A stretch of DNA of 64,000 bases. It comes from DATMRF01 sp035566435. Lineage in GTDB: Bacteria > Verrucomicrobiota > Verrucomicrobiia > Limisphaerales > UBA8199. The translations under genes were made by a program, and so were the position numbers. Shown one piece after another: positions 25,792 to 32,526 of the stretch. The notes under the pieces are model-generated. The model did no database searches, was not told the origin of the DNA, and worked only from the letters and a program-made list of their open reading frames with translations. Location: positions 1-64,000 of the forward strand of contig DATMRF010000083.1 in the NCBI GenBank assembly GCA_035566435.1. Direction: 5' to 3'. Each line of letters opens with the position of its first letter. Position 1 is the first letter of the stretch.

Positions 25792-27369
25792 ATGAAAACT
25801 TCTGTCTCCAGGGAATACACACTCTCCGCTTTGTGCCTCGTGCTGGCTCTGCCCGATTTGGCCAGGGCTGATTTCGTCCCAATCCAGTTGGCGCCCGACA
25901 GTTTCAACCAGGATGTGATCGTGGAGAGGATGGCCCCGCCGCCGTTGGTTCCGGTCACCACCGCTTCGATGGACACGGGAAGTGACAACACCGGCTTTGC
26001 CTGGTGCGAACGCGGTTACAACCTGGATTGGGCGGCGGTCGGCTTGCCGGCCGCCGATACAACCGTCACCATCGGCGTGGCGATGGACCACGATTGCCGC
26101 TTTGCGCCCACCTACAAAACCAACAACGTGCTGCTCATTGACAGCGTCCTGACGAATGGCGCGCTGACGTTCGGGACGCCAATGGCCTGCGCGCAATTGT
26201 CGTTTCTCGTGAGCGGCGGTAACGGTGGCGGGGCCGTGGGCTACAAGGTACATCATCAGGACGGCGCGACCGACGCGGGGACAGTCACTTGCCCGGACTG
26301 GCTCGACACTTGGAACGCTGCCTATACGACCGGCGGGCGCGTGAATGTGAACACGTTCAGCTACGCCGATCTGAACATGAATCGTCCCGGACTGTTTTTA
26401 ACGGATGTTGAGCTGACTAACACGACTAGTCCGGTCACAAGCGTGGAGTTCACTTACCAGGGCGGCAGCAGCCACAACGCGATATTCGCGGTGAGCGGAG
26501 CTGCGGCTACGGGTGCTCCGTTTGTGGCTATGCCGGTGAGCGGTTTCAATGCCGACGTGGTCGTCGAAGCCAGCGCGACGCGGAAGGGATTCTTGCGGGG
26601 GGTTACGACCGCCACCCCGGAGAGCGGGGCGGCCAATTGGGGCAACGCCTGGTATGAACAAGGCTATTATTCGCCAGTGCCTGGCAGCGGCCTGCCTGCT
26701 GCTGGTTCAATCGTCACCAACGCCGCTGCGCCCGACCACCGGTACCTGCTGCCTCCTGATTATACAGCTAATAACGCAATTGTCCTCGATGCGGATTGCC
26801 CCAACGCCACCCTGACATCCATGGTTCCGGCCAGAGCTGCGGCGCTGTCCTTCCTGGGCGCCGCCGGCAACGGCCCAGTCACCGTTGGCTGCCAGGTCCA
26901 TCATGCGGATGGTAACACCGAAACCAACTGGTTTCTCCTGCAGGATTGGCTCAGCGCCACCCCGGCAGCGTTGCCGGTGAACGGACGGGTGAACCTCGAT
27001 TTCCGCACCGTTGATCTGGTCAACGGGTCAGGATTGTTCGCAAAGGACATTGCGCTGACCAACACGAATAGCCCGGTGGCGAGCCTGGTTCTGACTTATG
27101 CCGGAGGCGCGGCCACTTCACATGCGGTTTTGTTTGCGGTGAGCGCTTCGACCGGAGCCCCGGCGCCGAGCCGGCCCGCGCTCGCCATCACGCCGTGGCT
27201 GGGCGGCACCGTCAAGATCCACTCGAGCGCGCCGGGAGAGCTGCAATCCACTACTTCGCTTTCAGGGCCAAATACCACCTGGCAGAGCGAAGGTGCAATT
27301 CTGTCGGAGATAGTTATCCAACCGGCTGCGGCCGAGCCGGCAAAGTACTACCGCCTAATCGCGCACTGA
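25792..27369 (+). CDS. Secreted protein with two tandem copies of a ~220-residue domain
   Basis: I do not recognise a named family. From the ATG at 25792 a signal peptide (cut near LARADF) is followed by two homologous halves. Shared blocks include F(V/N)xDVxVE near each start, a conserved WCERGY / WYEQGY and GLPAA, DHDCRFAPTYKTNN / DHRYLLPPDYTANN, GYKVHHQDG / GCQVHHADG, VTCPDWLDTW / FLLQDWLSAT, NVNTFSYADL / NLDFRTVDLV and VTSVEFTYQGG / VASLVLTYAGG. The C-terminus (about 60 residues, ending AKYYRLIAH) resembles the fibronectin-like tail found on many secreted Verrucomicrobia proteins. The second gene with such a segment is the lipase-like protein at 36.4 kb. Likely extracellular; ligand unknown. 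Confidence 0.6.
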   Translation: MKTSVSREYTLSALCLVLALPDLARADFVPIQLAPDSFNQDVIVERMAPPPLVPVTTASMDTGSDNTGFAWCERGYNLDWAAVGLPAADTTVTIGVAMDHDCRFAPTYKTNNVLLIDSVLTNGALTFGTPMACAQLSFLVSGGNGGGAVGYKVHHQDGATDAGTVTCPDWLDTWNAAYTTGGRVNVNTFSYADLNMNRPGLFLTDVELTNTTSPVTSVEFTYQGGSSHNAIFAVSGAAATGAPFVAMPVSGFNADVVVEASATRKGFLRGVTTATPESGAANWGNAWYEQGYYSPVPGSGLPAAGSIVTNAAAPDHRYLLPPDYTANNAIVLDADCPNATLTSMVPARAAALSFLGAAGNGPVTVGCQVHHADGNTETNWFLLQDWLSATPAALPVNGRVNLDFRTVDLVNGSGLFAKDIALTNTNSPVASLVLTYAGGAATSHAVLFAVSASTGAPAPSRPALAITPWLGGTVKIHSSAPGELQSTTSLSGPNTTWQSEGAILSEIVIQPAAAEPAKYYRLIAH

Positions 27370-27415
27370 GTCGGCGGTTTGGAGCTGAGCTCACTCCCGT
27401 TGCTGGCCAGAACTG

Positions 27416-28153
27416 TCACCCTTCGGGCGTCACACCCAAGACGATGTCAAACCGCGCGGCCAACTCGCCGATGCGCGAGCTTTTGACCGGTACGAAGTCC
27501 GCCGTGACGGAATCTCTCGCGGCGTCGCTGGCCAAGCCTCGCCAGATTCCGTCCCGCTCATTGCTGGGGAATCCTTTGACGAACAGTTGCGTTGTCCAAG
27601 GCTCCCGCCCCTTCATCTTGATCTTAAAGTGGATGTGCGGCGCCGGGCGTCCGGCGTAGGGGGACGGTTTGATGGTCCGGAAATAATATTCGCCCGTCGA
27701 GCCGGTGAGGAACCGGCCAAAGCCCTGGAAATTCGGATCGAATTTCGATCGGTTACGCCGGTCCGCGAAGTATACCCCAGCATGATCGGCCTCCCAAAGC
27801 TCGATCGTGGCGTTGCGAATGGGCGCGCCGCCGGCGTCCAGCAAGCGTCCGCTGACGTGGGTAATTTCCCCGACCGCGGGCGTGATCGAGTCGTTCACAA
27901 TGATGAGGTCGTTGTCAGTGTCGAGCGGAAGGTTGGGAGGATAAAAAGGGCCCTCCTCCACCCCCGCGGTTTTGCGGGCGAGCTCTTCGGCGAATGCGCC
28001 CGGGACGGTGAACAGCGCCGCGCCCAGGCTGAGCCGACGCAGAAAGCGGCGCCGCGAACCAGGGGCGACGGGCAACAATCCGATTCCGATCCGGTTGCCG
28101 GTTGAATCCGAGGCGAGCGGGCTTTCGGCATTTTGAGAAGCGAGTGGTTTCAT
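27416..28153 (-). CDS. Intradiol ring-cleavage dioxygenase family, Tat-like signal
   Basis: A member of the protocatechuate 3,4-dioxygenase superfamily, which opens catechol rings between the hydroxyl groups using Fe(III). The four iron ligands fit: Tyr128 (AGVYFAD), Tyr166 (KPSPYAGR), His173 and His175 (APHIHFKI). GRLLDAGGAPIRNATIELWEAD is the family's beta-sandwich core. The N-terminus carries RRRFLRRLSLGAALF, a twin-arginine-like export signal, which is common among single-domain secreted members that act on unknown aromatics. The ATG at 28153 is preferred over the TTG nine bases upstream. No other aromatic-degradation gene lies nearby. Confidence 0.88.
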   Translation of the reverse strand: MKPLASQNAESPLASDSTGNRIGIGLLPVAPGSRRRFLRRLSLGAALFTVPGAFAEELARKTAGVEEGPFYPPNLPLDTDNDLIIVNDSITPAVGEITHVSGRLLDAGGAPIRNATIELWEADHAGVYFADRRNRSKFDPNFQGFGRFLTGSTGEYYFRTIKPSPYAGRPAPHIHFKIKMKGREPWTTQLFVKGFPSNERDGIWRGLASDAARDSVTADFVPVKSSRIGELAARFDIVLGVTPEG

Positions 28154-28270
28154 ATTTGGCAACCTACCACAGCAGACCTTAACAATACATTAAGCCAGAC
28201 TTCTTAAAGCTGGCCCAGTCGTTGAGGCGTCTGACCGGTTGCTCCTGGCTCCGGCGAAAGGCGGGGCTGA

Positions 28271-28287
28271 GGTTGGACCGTGCAACC
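28271..28287. promoter_or_regulatory. Candidate upstream activator site GGTTG-N7-CAACC
   Basis: A 5-7-5 inverted repeat lies about 85-100 bases before the predicted start of transcription of the next gene. This distance would fit an enhancer-binding protein acting on the sigma-54-type promoter. The repeat is short, so chance is possible. Confidence 0.3.
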
Positions 28288-28342
28288 CAAGGAAAATCCT
28301 AGGGCGGTGAACCTGCGTTTTCAGGCATTATAAGACTGACAT

Positions 28343-28358
28343 TGGCATTCCGCTTGCT
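28343..28358 (+). promoter_or_regulatory. Sigma-54 (-24/-12) promoter
   Basis: TGGCATTCCGCTTGCT matches the consensus TGGCACG-N4-TTGCW at the invariant GG and GC, which are exactly ten bases apart, and at TGGCA and TTGCT. The start codon is at 28372, only 15 bases after the GC, so the mRNA should have a leader of just a few bases. Confidence 0.75.
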
Positions 28359-28371
28359 GTCAAAGGGTTAG

Positions 28372-28731
28372 ATGATACTGAGTTCAGAAGCTTCTGAGAT
28401 TATTACTTACCTCAAGACTGCCCAGGGCGAATTCGTCAACCTGGCCGAGATCTCCCGGCGAGCGGGGGGCAAACGGCGATTTGAGGGATCACCCGATTGG
28501 GCCAAGAATCTGATGTCACCCTTGGTTGACGCGGGCATGATCGAGGTCAACTCGCGTGGGCACTACCGCGTTCCGCCCACCGCTCAACCCAAAGGTGAAC
28601 CTCCCGCACCGGCCAAGCCAGCTTCGCCTTCGCGCCGCACACCGCGAGGGAAGATCCTGGGCGATAATTACTTCCCGGAAAGCGACGCGCCCCGCGTTGT
28701 AGCTGGCGATTACTTCCCAACGAGCGATTAG
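28372..28731 (+). CDS. Small winged-helix-like protein with repeated C-terminal GDxYFP motif
   Basis: A 119-residue protein. Residues 1-70 look like a small winged helix (ASEIITYLKTAQGEFVNLAEI, GSPDWAKNLMSPLVDAGMIEV, GHYRVPP). A Pro/Ala/Lys linker (75-95) leads to a tail with two copies of a short motif: GDNYFPESD and GDYFPTSD at the very end. I know of similar short proteins in Verrucomicrobia but not of a function. The doubled motif could be a docking or targeting sequence. Preceded by a sigma-54-type promoter; opens the small-protein island at 28.3-33.9 kb. Confidence 0.65.
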   Translation: MILSSEASEIITYLKTAQGEFVNLAEISRRAGGKRRFEGSPDWAKNLMSPLVDAGMIEVNSRGHYRVPPTAQPKGEPPAPAKPASPSRRTPRGKILGDNYFPESDAPRVVAGDYFPTSD

Positions 28732-29056
28732 GATCGATTCCAGCCGACTCCAATCCGGGAGTGGGAGCTGGAAGTGGCGGCTGGGGGCGGAATGGAACCC
28801 TCGCGCTAATACAAGGTGATCGTTTCCGCCTGGGGCGGAGTCATGACTGTGTTCATACGTATTTTTCTTTCTATCCTGACTGTCGTTGATGGTGAAAAGA
28901 GCAGCGCCCTTTGCGCCGAAACCGGGCTGTGGATGAATGGAAGAACCAAGGCGCGACGATTCCAACCCCGGCCGCGATTTGTAATGGACCGTTAGCTGAC
29001 GGGAGCTATTGTCAAATCAGAAGATCAAACCTTGGATTGTTTCAGAGGCCAACATT
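28732..29056. other. Gap with no supported gene
   Basis: A 325-base stretch. It holds a TTG at 29009 that could extend the next gene by 16 codons, and otherwise nothing I can call. No palindrome of note and no sigma-54-like match with correct GG-N10-GC spacing and flanks was seen. Confidence 0.5.
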
Positions 29057-29242
29057 ATGACAGCCATTGAAAACACGGGCCAATATGCCGTTGGGTGGTT
29101 CACCCTTTCGCTGATCAACGCGGGGTTGGCGCAGAGCAAGGGACGGAGCGGTCTGGGGTGGTGGTTTGGCTCCCTGTTCTGTGGTCCCATTTGCACGCTG
29201 ATTATCGTCGTTGCCGATCCAGTGAAGCCCAAGACCGCGTGA
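29057..29242 (+). CDS. Small membrane protein
   Basis: A 61-residue protein (77 if the TTG at 29009 is used). One hydrophobic helix at about 9-24 (AVGWFTLSLINAGLAQ), a Gly/Trp segment (GRSGLGWWFGSLFCGPI) and a second hydrophobic helix (CTLIIVVADP) suggest a hairpin membrane protein. It resembles tiny membrane proteins of unknown function in other bacteria. It converges on the zinc-ribbon gene at 29274. Confidence 0.5.
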   Translation: MTAIENTGQYAVGWFTLSLINAGLAQSKGRSGLGWWFGSLFCGPICTLIIVVADPVKPKTA

Positions 29243-29273
29243 GCAATTCCTGCAGCGAACAAAGAAACTTGCC

Positions 29274-29537
29274 TCAGTCTGGCGTGTATTCTTTGTGGGC
29301 CTCCAGCGATGCTGGTTGCAGTGCCTCTGCGTGGAAACCAGACCTGGTCTGTATTTCCGCGGATTTCTCATGAACCGCCAATGAGCCTGGCTGGTGATCG
29401 GTAAATTCAATTTCGGTCGGCGCCACCAACCCGGCTGCAAGCTGCTCGCAGGCCGCGCACAAGTTTGGATTTCCAGAGAAGCCATTTGGCTTTTCCGGTT
29501 TTGGCTCACCACAACAAATGCAAACCCGAGGACTCAT
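29274..29537 (-). CDS. Small CxCC/CxxC zinc-ribbon-like protein (paralogue 1)
   Basis: An 87-residue protein opening MSPRVCICCGEPKP with a second Cys pair CAAC at 27-30. Together they make a CxCC-(17)-CxxC pattern, so a metal-ribbon fold is likely. Over its first 42 residues it is nearly identical to the protein at 32320-32520. The C-terminal half is variable. The start lies 11 bases after the stop of the preceding minus-strand gene (29549-29806), so both are probably on one mRNA. No known function; an adaptor or regulatory role is a guess. Confidence 0.65.
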   Translation of the reverse strand: MSPRVCICCGEPKPEKPNGFSGNPNLCAACEQLAAGLVAPTEIEFTDHQPGSLAVHEKSAEIQTRSGFHAEALQPASLEAHKEYTPD

Positions 29538-29548
29538 TGTAGATCAAC

Positions 29549-29806
29549 CTAAACCATCTGGCCCATTCCACACTTCGTCAAAGCTGCCTCCGAGATTTCA
29601 GCCGGTTGCACAATCGGCAACCTCAACTGGCATGGTGGACTATCATACCACAACACGACCTCCGCCTGGGCCAAGCCTGTTTCCAGGGCAGCCTTTTGAG
29701 CTTGCTCAACCTGCTCGAAATCGAAGGCGACATTAGCATCATCGGTCCAATTCGCTACCGTTTGAAAGTAGCTTCCAGTTTGAAGGCTGCGCAAAAGGAT
29801 TCGCAT
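29549..29806 (-). CDS. Small protein of the MRxLLxxxxTGxYFQ family (paralogue 1)
   Basis: An 85-residue protein whose start (MRILLRSLQTGSYFQTVANW) aligns directly with the plus-strand protein at 30903. Shared positions are MR-LL, G-YFQ, -W, a central helix with AQKA, and the strand (A/M)-(E/A)LVLW/S-(Y/F)D with Pro. The alignment fixes the start at 29806 rather than at 29920. I do not know the family's function. It is followed 11 bases later by the zinc-ribbon gene. The paralogue is followed 11 bases later by a DksA-like gene. Confidence 0.65.
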   Translation of the reverse strand: MRILLRSLQTGSYFQTVANWTDDANVAFDFEQVEQAQKAALETGLAQAEVVLWYDSPPCQLRLPIVQPAEISEAALTKCGMGQMV

Positions 29807-29897
29807 ATTCCACAACCATCCGTGCGCTGTTTCGCGGCAAAAAGTATCATCCAATGAGAAATTAGTTTTTGGAACAGGGGTCGAAAGCGCCGCACGG

Positions 29898-30107
29898 TTA
29901 CCAAACAGCCGGCACGACATCGTCCAGTTCTATGGCAGAACGTTTGAAGGAAATTAGCCCAGTGATGCGAGCGATCGCCTCTACTTGAACTCCGGCCTTG
30001 CTGAGCAAAAAGGGCAACGGTGTGGTGATGAATCCCGTATATACCCCGAGAGGCAATATGAGCACGCTGAAAACCCAGGGCACAGGCCACCGGCGCGGCT
30101 CGCTCAT
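29898..30107 (-). pseudogene. Remnant of an MFS transporter (N-terminal fragment)
   Basis: MSEPRRWPVPWVFSVLILPLG and the following FITTPLPFLLSKAGVQVEAIARI look like the start of a major-facilitator permease (first membrane helix plus loop). The frame then ends after 69 residues, where a complete permease has about 400. No downstream continuation is seen in any minus-strand frame before the next gene. An upstream extension to 30275 contains another hydrophobic segment but no clear homology. Probably a decayed gene within the island. Confidence 0.5.
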
Positions 30108-30302
30108 GCTCGCGAAAACATACCCGGCGACCGTGGTTAGGACCACAGAACTAATCAGAACGGACCGCCGTGAATTATCGAGACCGCGCTCAGGGTAGTC
30201 CGGAACTTCATGGAGCGCATCGGCCCACAGAAAACAGAGACGGCAACGCCTGGCTGACTTGAGGCTGCTGGACAACTCCCCGATCAGCTAAACCTCAAAC
30301 GC

Positions 30303-30542
30303 CTAGGGAAGGCGCTTTTGCTGCCATGCTTTGCGCCATTGGGAACCGTGTTTGATCCTCCAATCCACCTGCGCTAGCTCAAATCCGATGTCGCGGCCCT
30401 TTTTCTCGGATTCATACCACTTGTGCCTCAGAATCTCTTCGTGCTCAGCTTGGAATTCTCGGTAGAGCAGGGATTGTTTCAACAAATCGATGGCCGAGGG
30501 CGGCCCCTTCGTTTCGCCTGATAAGATTCTCGCGGTGTTCAC
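30303..30542 (-). CDS. Small charged protein with HEEILRHKWYxSEKxGRDIGFE motif
   Basis: A 79-residue soluble protein. Its middle, EHEEILRHKWYESEKKGRDI followed by GFELAQVDWRIKHGSQWRK, matches a motif that I recall from many short bacterial proteins and from some DUF4032-like proteins (RHKYYLSEKAGRDVG...W). The role is unknown. The GTG start at 30542 is supported by a sigma-54-type promoter only 16 bases upstream. It is divergent from the 30903 gene across a 360-base region with a sigma-54-type promoter on each side. Confidence 0.6.
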   Translation of the reverse strand: MNTARILSGETKGPPSAIDLLKQSLLYREFQAEHEEILRHKWYESEKKGRDIGFELAQVDWRIKHGSQWRKAWQQKRLP

Positions 30543-30557
30543 GCTGTGTTATCCAAG

Positions 30558-30573
30558 AGCACAAGTGCTGCCA
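30558..30573 (-). promoter_or_regulatory. Sigma-54 (-24/-12) promoter
   Basis: On the minus strand TGGCAGCACTTGTGCT fits the consensus at TGGCA and TGCT, and GG and GC are exactly ten bases apart. The start codon of the small charged protein is 17 bases beyond the GC. Confidence 0.65.
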
Positions 30574-30867
30574 AGTCAAGGCTGCGAAGAACAGGTTCAG
30601 CCGCAGGCATTTGGCCAGGCTGAAGGCCCCAATATCTGTGGCTTTGTGCGGACCGGTCACCCGTTAGCTTTCCCCGGGTGGCGGTGGCTTCCTGGGCACA
30701 ATCCGCGGCCGTCGTGGTGATGCCTCCTTCGGCGGCTGGACGGCTTGATGCTGTTGCGGTAGCCATGCCAACCAGCGCCAGCGATGCACCGGCCTGAGCG
30801 GGTGCGAACCCAAGTCCACGCTAGGTGTTCACAAGTGAGGTTATGATTCCGGTTTCTTGAGTTTGCG

Positions 30868-30883
30868 TGGCACGGTCCGTGCT
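30868..30883 (+). promoter_or_regulatory. Sigma-54 (-24/-12) promoter
   Basis: TGGCACGGTCCGTGCT is a nearly perfect match to TGGCACG-N4-TTGCW; only the first T of TTGC is replaced by G. GG and GC are exactly ten bases apart. The ATG of the following gene is 21 bases beyond the GC. Confidence 0.8.
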
Positions 30884-30902
30884 TGGCAGCCCATAAAAAC
30901 TC

Positions 30903-31136
30903 ATGCGGACATTATTGCAACACACCCCCTCCGGAAAATATTTTCAATCTTTGGAAAAGTGGACGAGCAACCCCAAAAAGGCCCATGATTTCGGGCTGAT
31001 TGCCCGGGCGATGCGGTTCGCTCAAAAAGCCCGGTTTCCGCACATGGCGTTAGTTCTTTCCTTCGACCGTCCCGAGGAGTCGCCTGCGTTCATTTTTGAG
31101 GCAGCTCATTCGGATCTGGTCACCCAGGCTGCTTAA
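30903..31136 (+). CDS. Small protein of the MRxLLxxxxTGxYFQ family (paralogue 2)
   Basis: A 77-residue protein (MRTLLQHTPSGKYFQSLEKW...) paralogous to the minus-strand gene at 29549-29806. A hydrophobic strand ALVLSFDRPEES near residue 55 matches VVLWYDSP of the paralogue. It is followed 11 bases later by a DksA-like gene, so the two form an operon driven by a sigma-54-type promoter. Function unknown; the predicted fold is small alpha/beta. Confidence 0.7.
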   Translation: MRTLLQHTPSGKYFQSLEKWTSNPKKAHDFGLIARAMRFAQKARFPHMALVLSFDRPEESPAFIFEAAHSDLVTQAA

Positions 31137-31147
31137 CTCCCACACCT

Positions 31148-31621
31148 ATGGCAACCACAGCGGATATTCTAGGCTCGCGTCGAACTGGTAAAATTCCAGC
31201 GCGGTGGTCCGAGCATTACCAGCAACTCTGTGCCGAAAGGGACCGGCTGTTGGCACGCGATTGTTCTGCGCCTGAAACCTCCCGCACCAAACTCGATGAC
31301 CTCGGGGAGGCCGCCTCCGAGGAATCCCAAACGAGTCTGTCGCTCCTGGAGGCCGGCGCCAACCAGCAAAGCATTGTTGAAGTGCTGGAGGCCCTCCGCC
31401 GCATTGAGCAAGGCACCTACGGGCGTTGTGAGATGACCGGTGAGCCGATCGAAGCCAAAAGGCTTCGGGCCATTCCTTGGACGCGCTATTCGCTTCCGGG
31501 CCAGAGTGAACTGGAGAAAGCCGGATGGGGTCGAAAGCACGCTCTGCCTCGACTCGAATCCTTGAGTGAACCTAGCTTGGTTGGTGCAGAGGAGTCCGGG
31601 ACCGAAGAAGCGGAGGTGTGA
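31148..31621 (+). CDS. DksA/TraR-like protein with degenerate zinc finger
   Basis: Members of the DksA/TraR family bind the secondary channel of RNA polymerase and tune transcription. The C-terminal signature is clear (VLEALRRIEQGTYGRCEMTG, EPIEAKRLRAIPWTRYSLPGQ), but the usual C4 finger (CxxC...CxxC) has only one Cys left. The N-terminal half has a helical segment (SEHYQQLCAERDRLLAR) and lacks the long coiled coil of E. coli DksA. 157 residues. Co-transcribed with the preceding small gene. Loss of the zinc ligands is common in this subfamily, so a stable Zn-free fold is likely. Confidence 0.8.
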   Translation: MATTADILGSRRTGKIPARWSEHYQQLCAERDRLLARDCSAPETSRTKLDDLGEAASEESQTSLSLLEAGANQQSIVEVLEALRRIEQGTYGRCEMTGEPIEAKRLRAIPWTRYSLPGQSELEKAGWGRKHALPRLESLSEPSLVGAEESGTEEAEV

Positions 31622-31898
31622 TTGCGGATGTGGCCCGTGGACAGGCACGGCAAAGCGTTTGGCACGCACCAAGCCCTATTTCAGGCAAGCGGTTGATCGC
31701 CTAACAGCCTCATCGCGTTTTTGTCGCAAGCATCAGCGGGGCGCGGCTAATCCCAGCCTGCGCCCCGCAATTCCCCAGTAACCCTTGAGTCGGATGTTAA
31801 TCGAGCGCCGGCTTAAAAACAGTCAGGAGATTACGCATGTTTAGCGGTAGATCTACTTAAGGCAGGGGACGGGCGCCGATTGACGGAAACCGACCGCA
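31622..31898. other. Convergent gap with GC-rich hairpin
   Basis: Between the DksA-like gene and the response regulator. Positions 31738-31766 can form GGGGCGC-GGCT / AGCC-(T)-GCGCCCC, a strong stem with one bulge and a six-base loop. It may act as a two-way transcription stop, but there is no U-tract on either side. The rest is unremarkable. Confidence 0.5.
31738..31766. terminator. GC-rich stem-loop between convergent genes
   Basis: An eleven-pair stem (seven plus four, single-base bulge) with loop AATCCC, placed between two convergent transcription units. Assigned from position and stability only. Confidence 0.4.
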
Positions 31899-32315
31899 CT
31901 AGACGGCGAAGCCCGATGATTCTCGGGGGCCGTTGGGGCAGACCCGGGTCCGGTGAAGGAGATCGCCCACGCGGGAGACGAGTTCCTGGATTTCGAATGG
32001 TTTCCTGATATAAACATCGGCGCCCAGTTCCATCCCTGCCGACCGGGGAAGTTCACCGGGCAACGCGGTGACCATGATGATGGGCACGGAAGCCGTAGCA
32101 GCGTGGTTGCGCAGGCGCTCGCACACGTTGAAGCCGTGCAACCCCGGCATAATGAGGTCGAGGACAACCAGGTCGGGCGCAGAAACCAGGGCCTTCCTCA
32201 GCGCTTCCCGGCCGTTGACGGCGGTGCGAATGGCATAACCCTCATTGTGGAGTGTCAAGCGAAGCATCTCCACCATGTCAGGGTCGTCATCAACGATTAG
32301 AATCTTCTTTGGCAT
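31899..32315 (-). CDS. Single-domain response regulator (receiver only)
   Basis: A 138-residue CheY-like receiver with no output domain. The acidic pocket is DDD at 9-11, the phosphoacceptor Asp53 is in VVLDLIMPG, the switch Thr is in IIMVTALPG, and the conserved Lys is in YIRKPFE. It is the last gene of a tight minus-strand operon after two small zinc-ribbon-like genes (4-nt gap to the nearest). No histidine kinase is in the window, so the cognate sensor lies elsewhere. The true start is the ATG at 32315; the longer frame reads through the ribbon gene in another frame. Confidence 0.9.
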   Translation of the reverse strand: MPKKILIVDDDPDMVEMLRLTLHNEGYAIRTAVNGREALRKALVSAPDLVVLDLIMPGLHGFNVCERLRNHAATASVPIIMVTALPGELPRSAGMELGADVYIRKPFEIQELVSRVGDLLHRTRVCPNGPRESSGFAV

Positions 32316-32319
32316 AAAC

Positions 32320-32520
32320 CTAGTCTCGGTTCCGCATCTGCGCAGAATCCTTATGGAATGCCAAAGAGGCTGGCGGGCGACCCGCAGATTCAATTTCGGT
32401 CGGTTTCCTGGACCCGCCTGCCAGATCCTCGCAGGCTGCGCACAAGTTTGGATTTCCGGAGAAGCCATTGGGCGTTTCCGGTTTTGGCTCGCCACAACAA
32501 ATGCAAACGCGAGGGCTCAT
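32320..32520 (-). CDS. Small CxCC/CxxC zinc-ribbon-like protein (paralogue 2)
   Basis: A 66-residue paralogue of the protein at 29274-29537; residues 1-42 are nearly identical (MSPRVCICCGEPKPE..., GFSGNPNLCAACE), then the tails diverge. This copy lies between a second, different CxxC protein and the response regulator. Duplication within a few kilobases on the same strand, each time with a different partner, argues that the ribbon is an interchangeable module. Confidence 0.7.
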   Translation of the reverse strand: MSPRVCICCGEPKPETPNGFSGNPNLCAACEDLAGGSRKPTEIESAGRPPASLAFHKDSAQMRNRD

Positions 32521-32526
32521 AGTCGA

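Larger units (their letters stand above)
30543..30902. other. Divergent regulatory region with two sigma-54-type promoters
   Basis: There is no gene here. One -24/-12 element faces left (30573-30558) and one faces right (30868-30883); the roughly 290 bases between them could hold binding sites for an enhancer-binding protein. I could not find a convincing symmetrical repeat; GTTCACAAGTGAGG at 30826-30839 is the best short one. Confidence 0.55.

Noticed and set aside
29898..30275. A functional 125-residue membrane protein at the MFS fragment
   Set aside because: The recognisable MFS start is only residues 57 onward, then homology stops; it fits a remnant better than an intact gene.
30539..30766. 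Small minus-strand frame in the divergent sigma-54 region
   Set aside because: Low-complexity Ala/Thr-rich translation, and it overlaps both predicted promoters.
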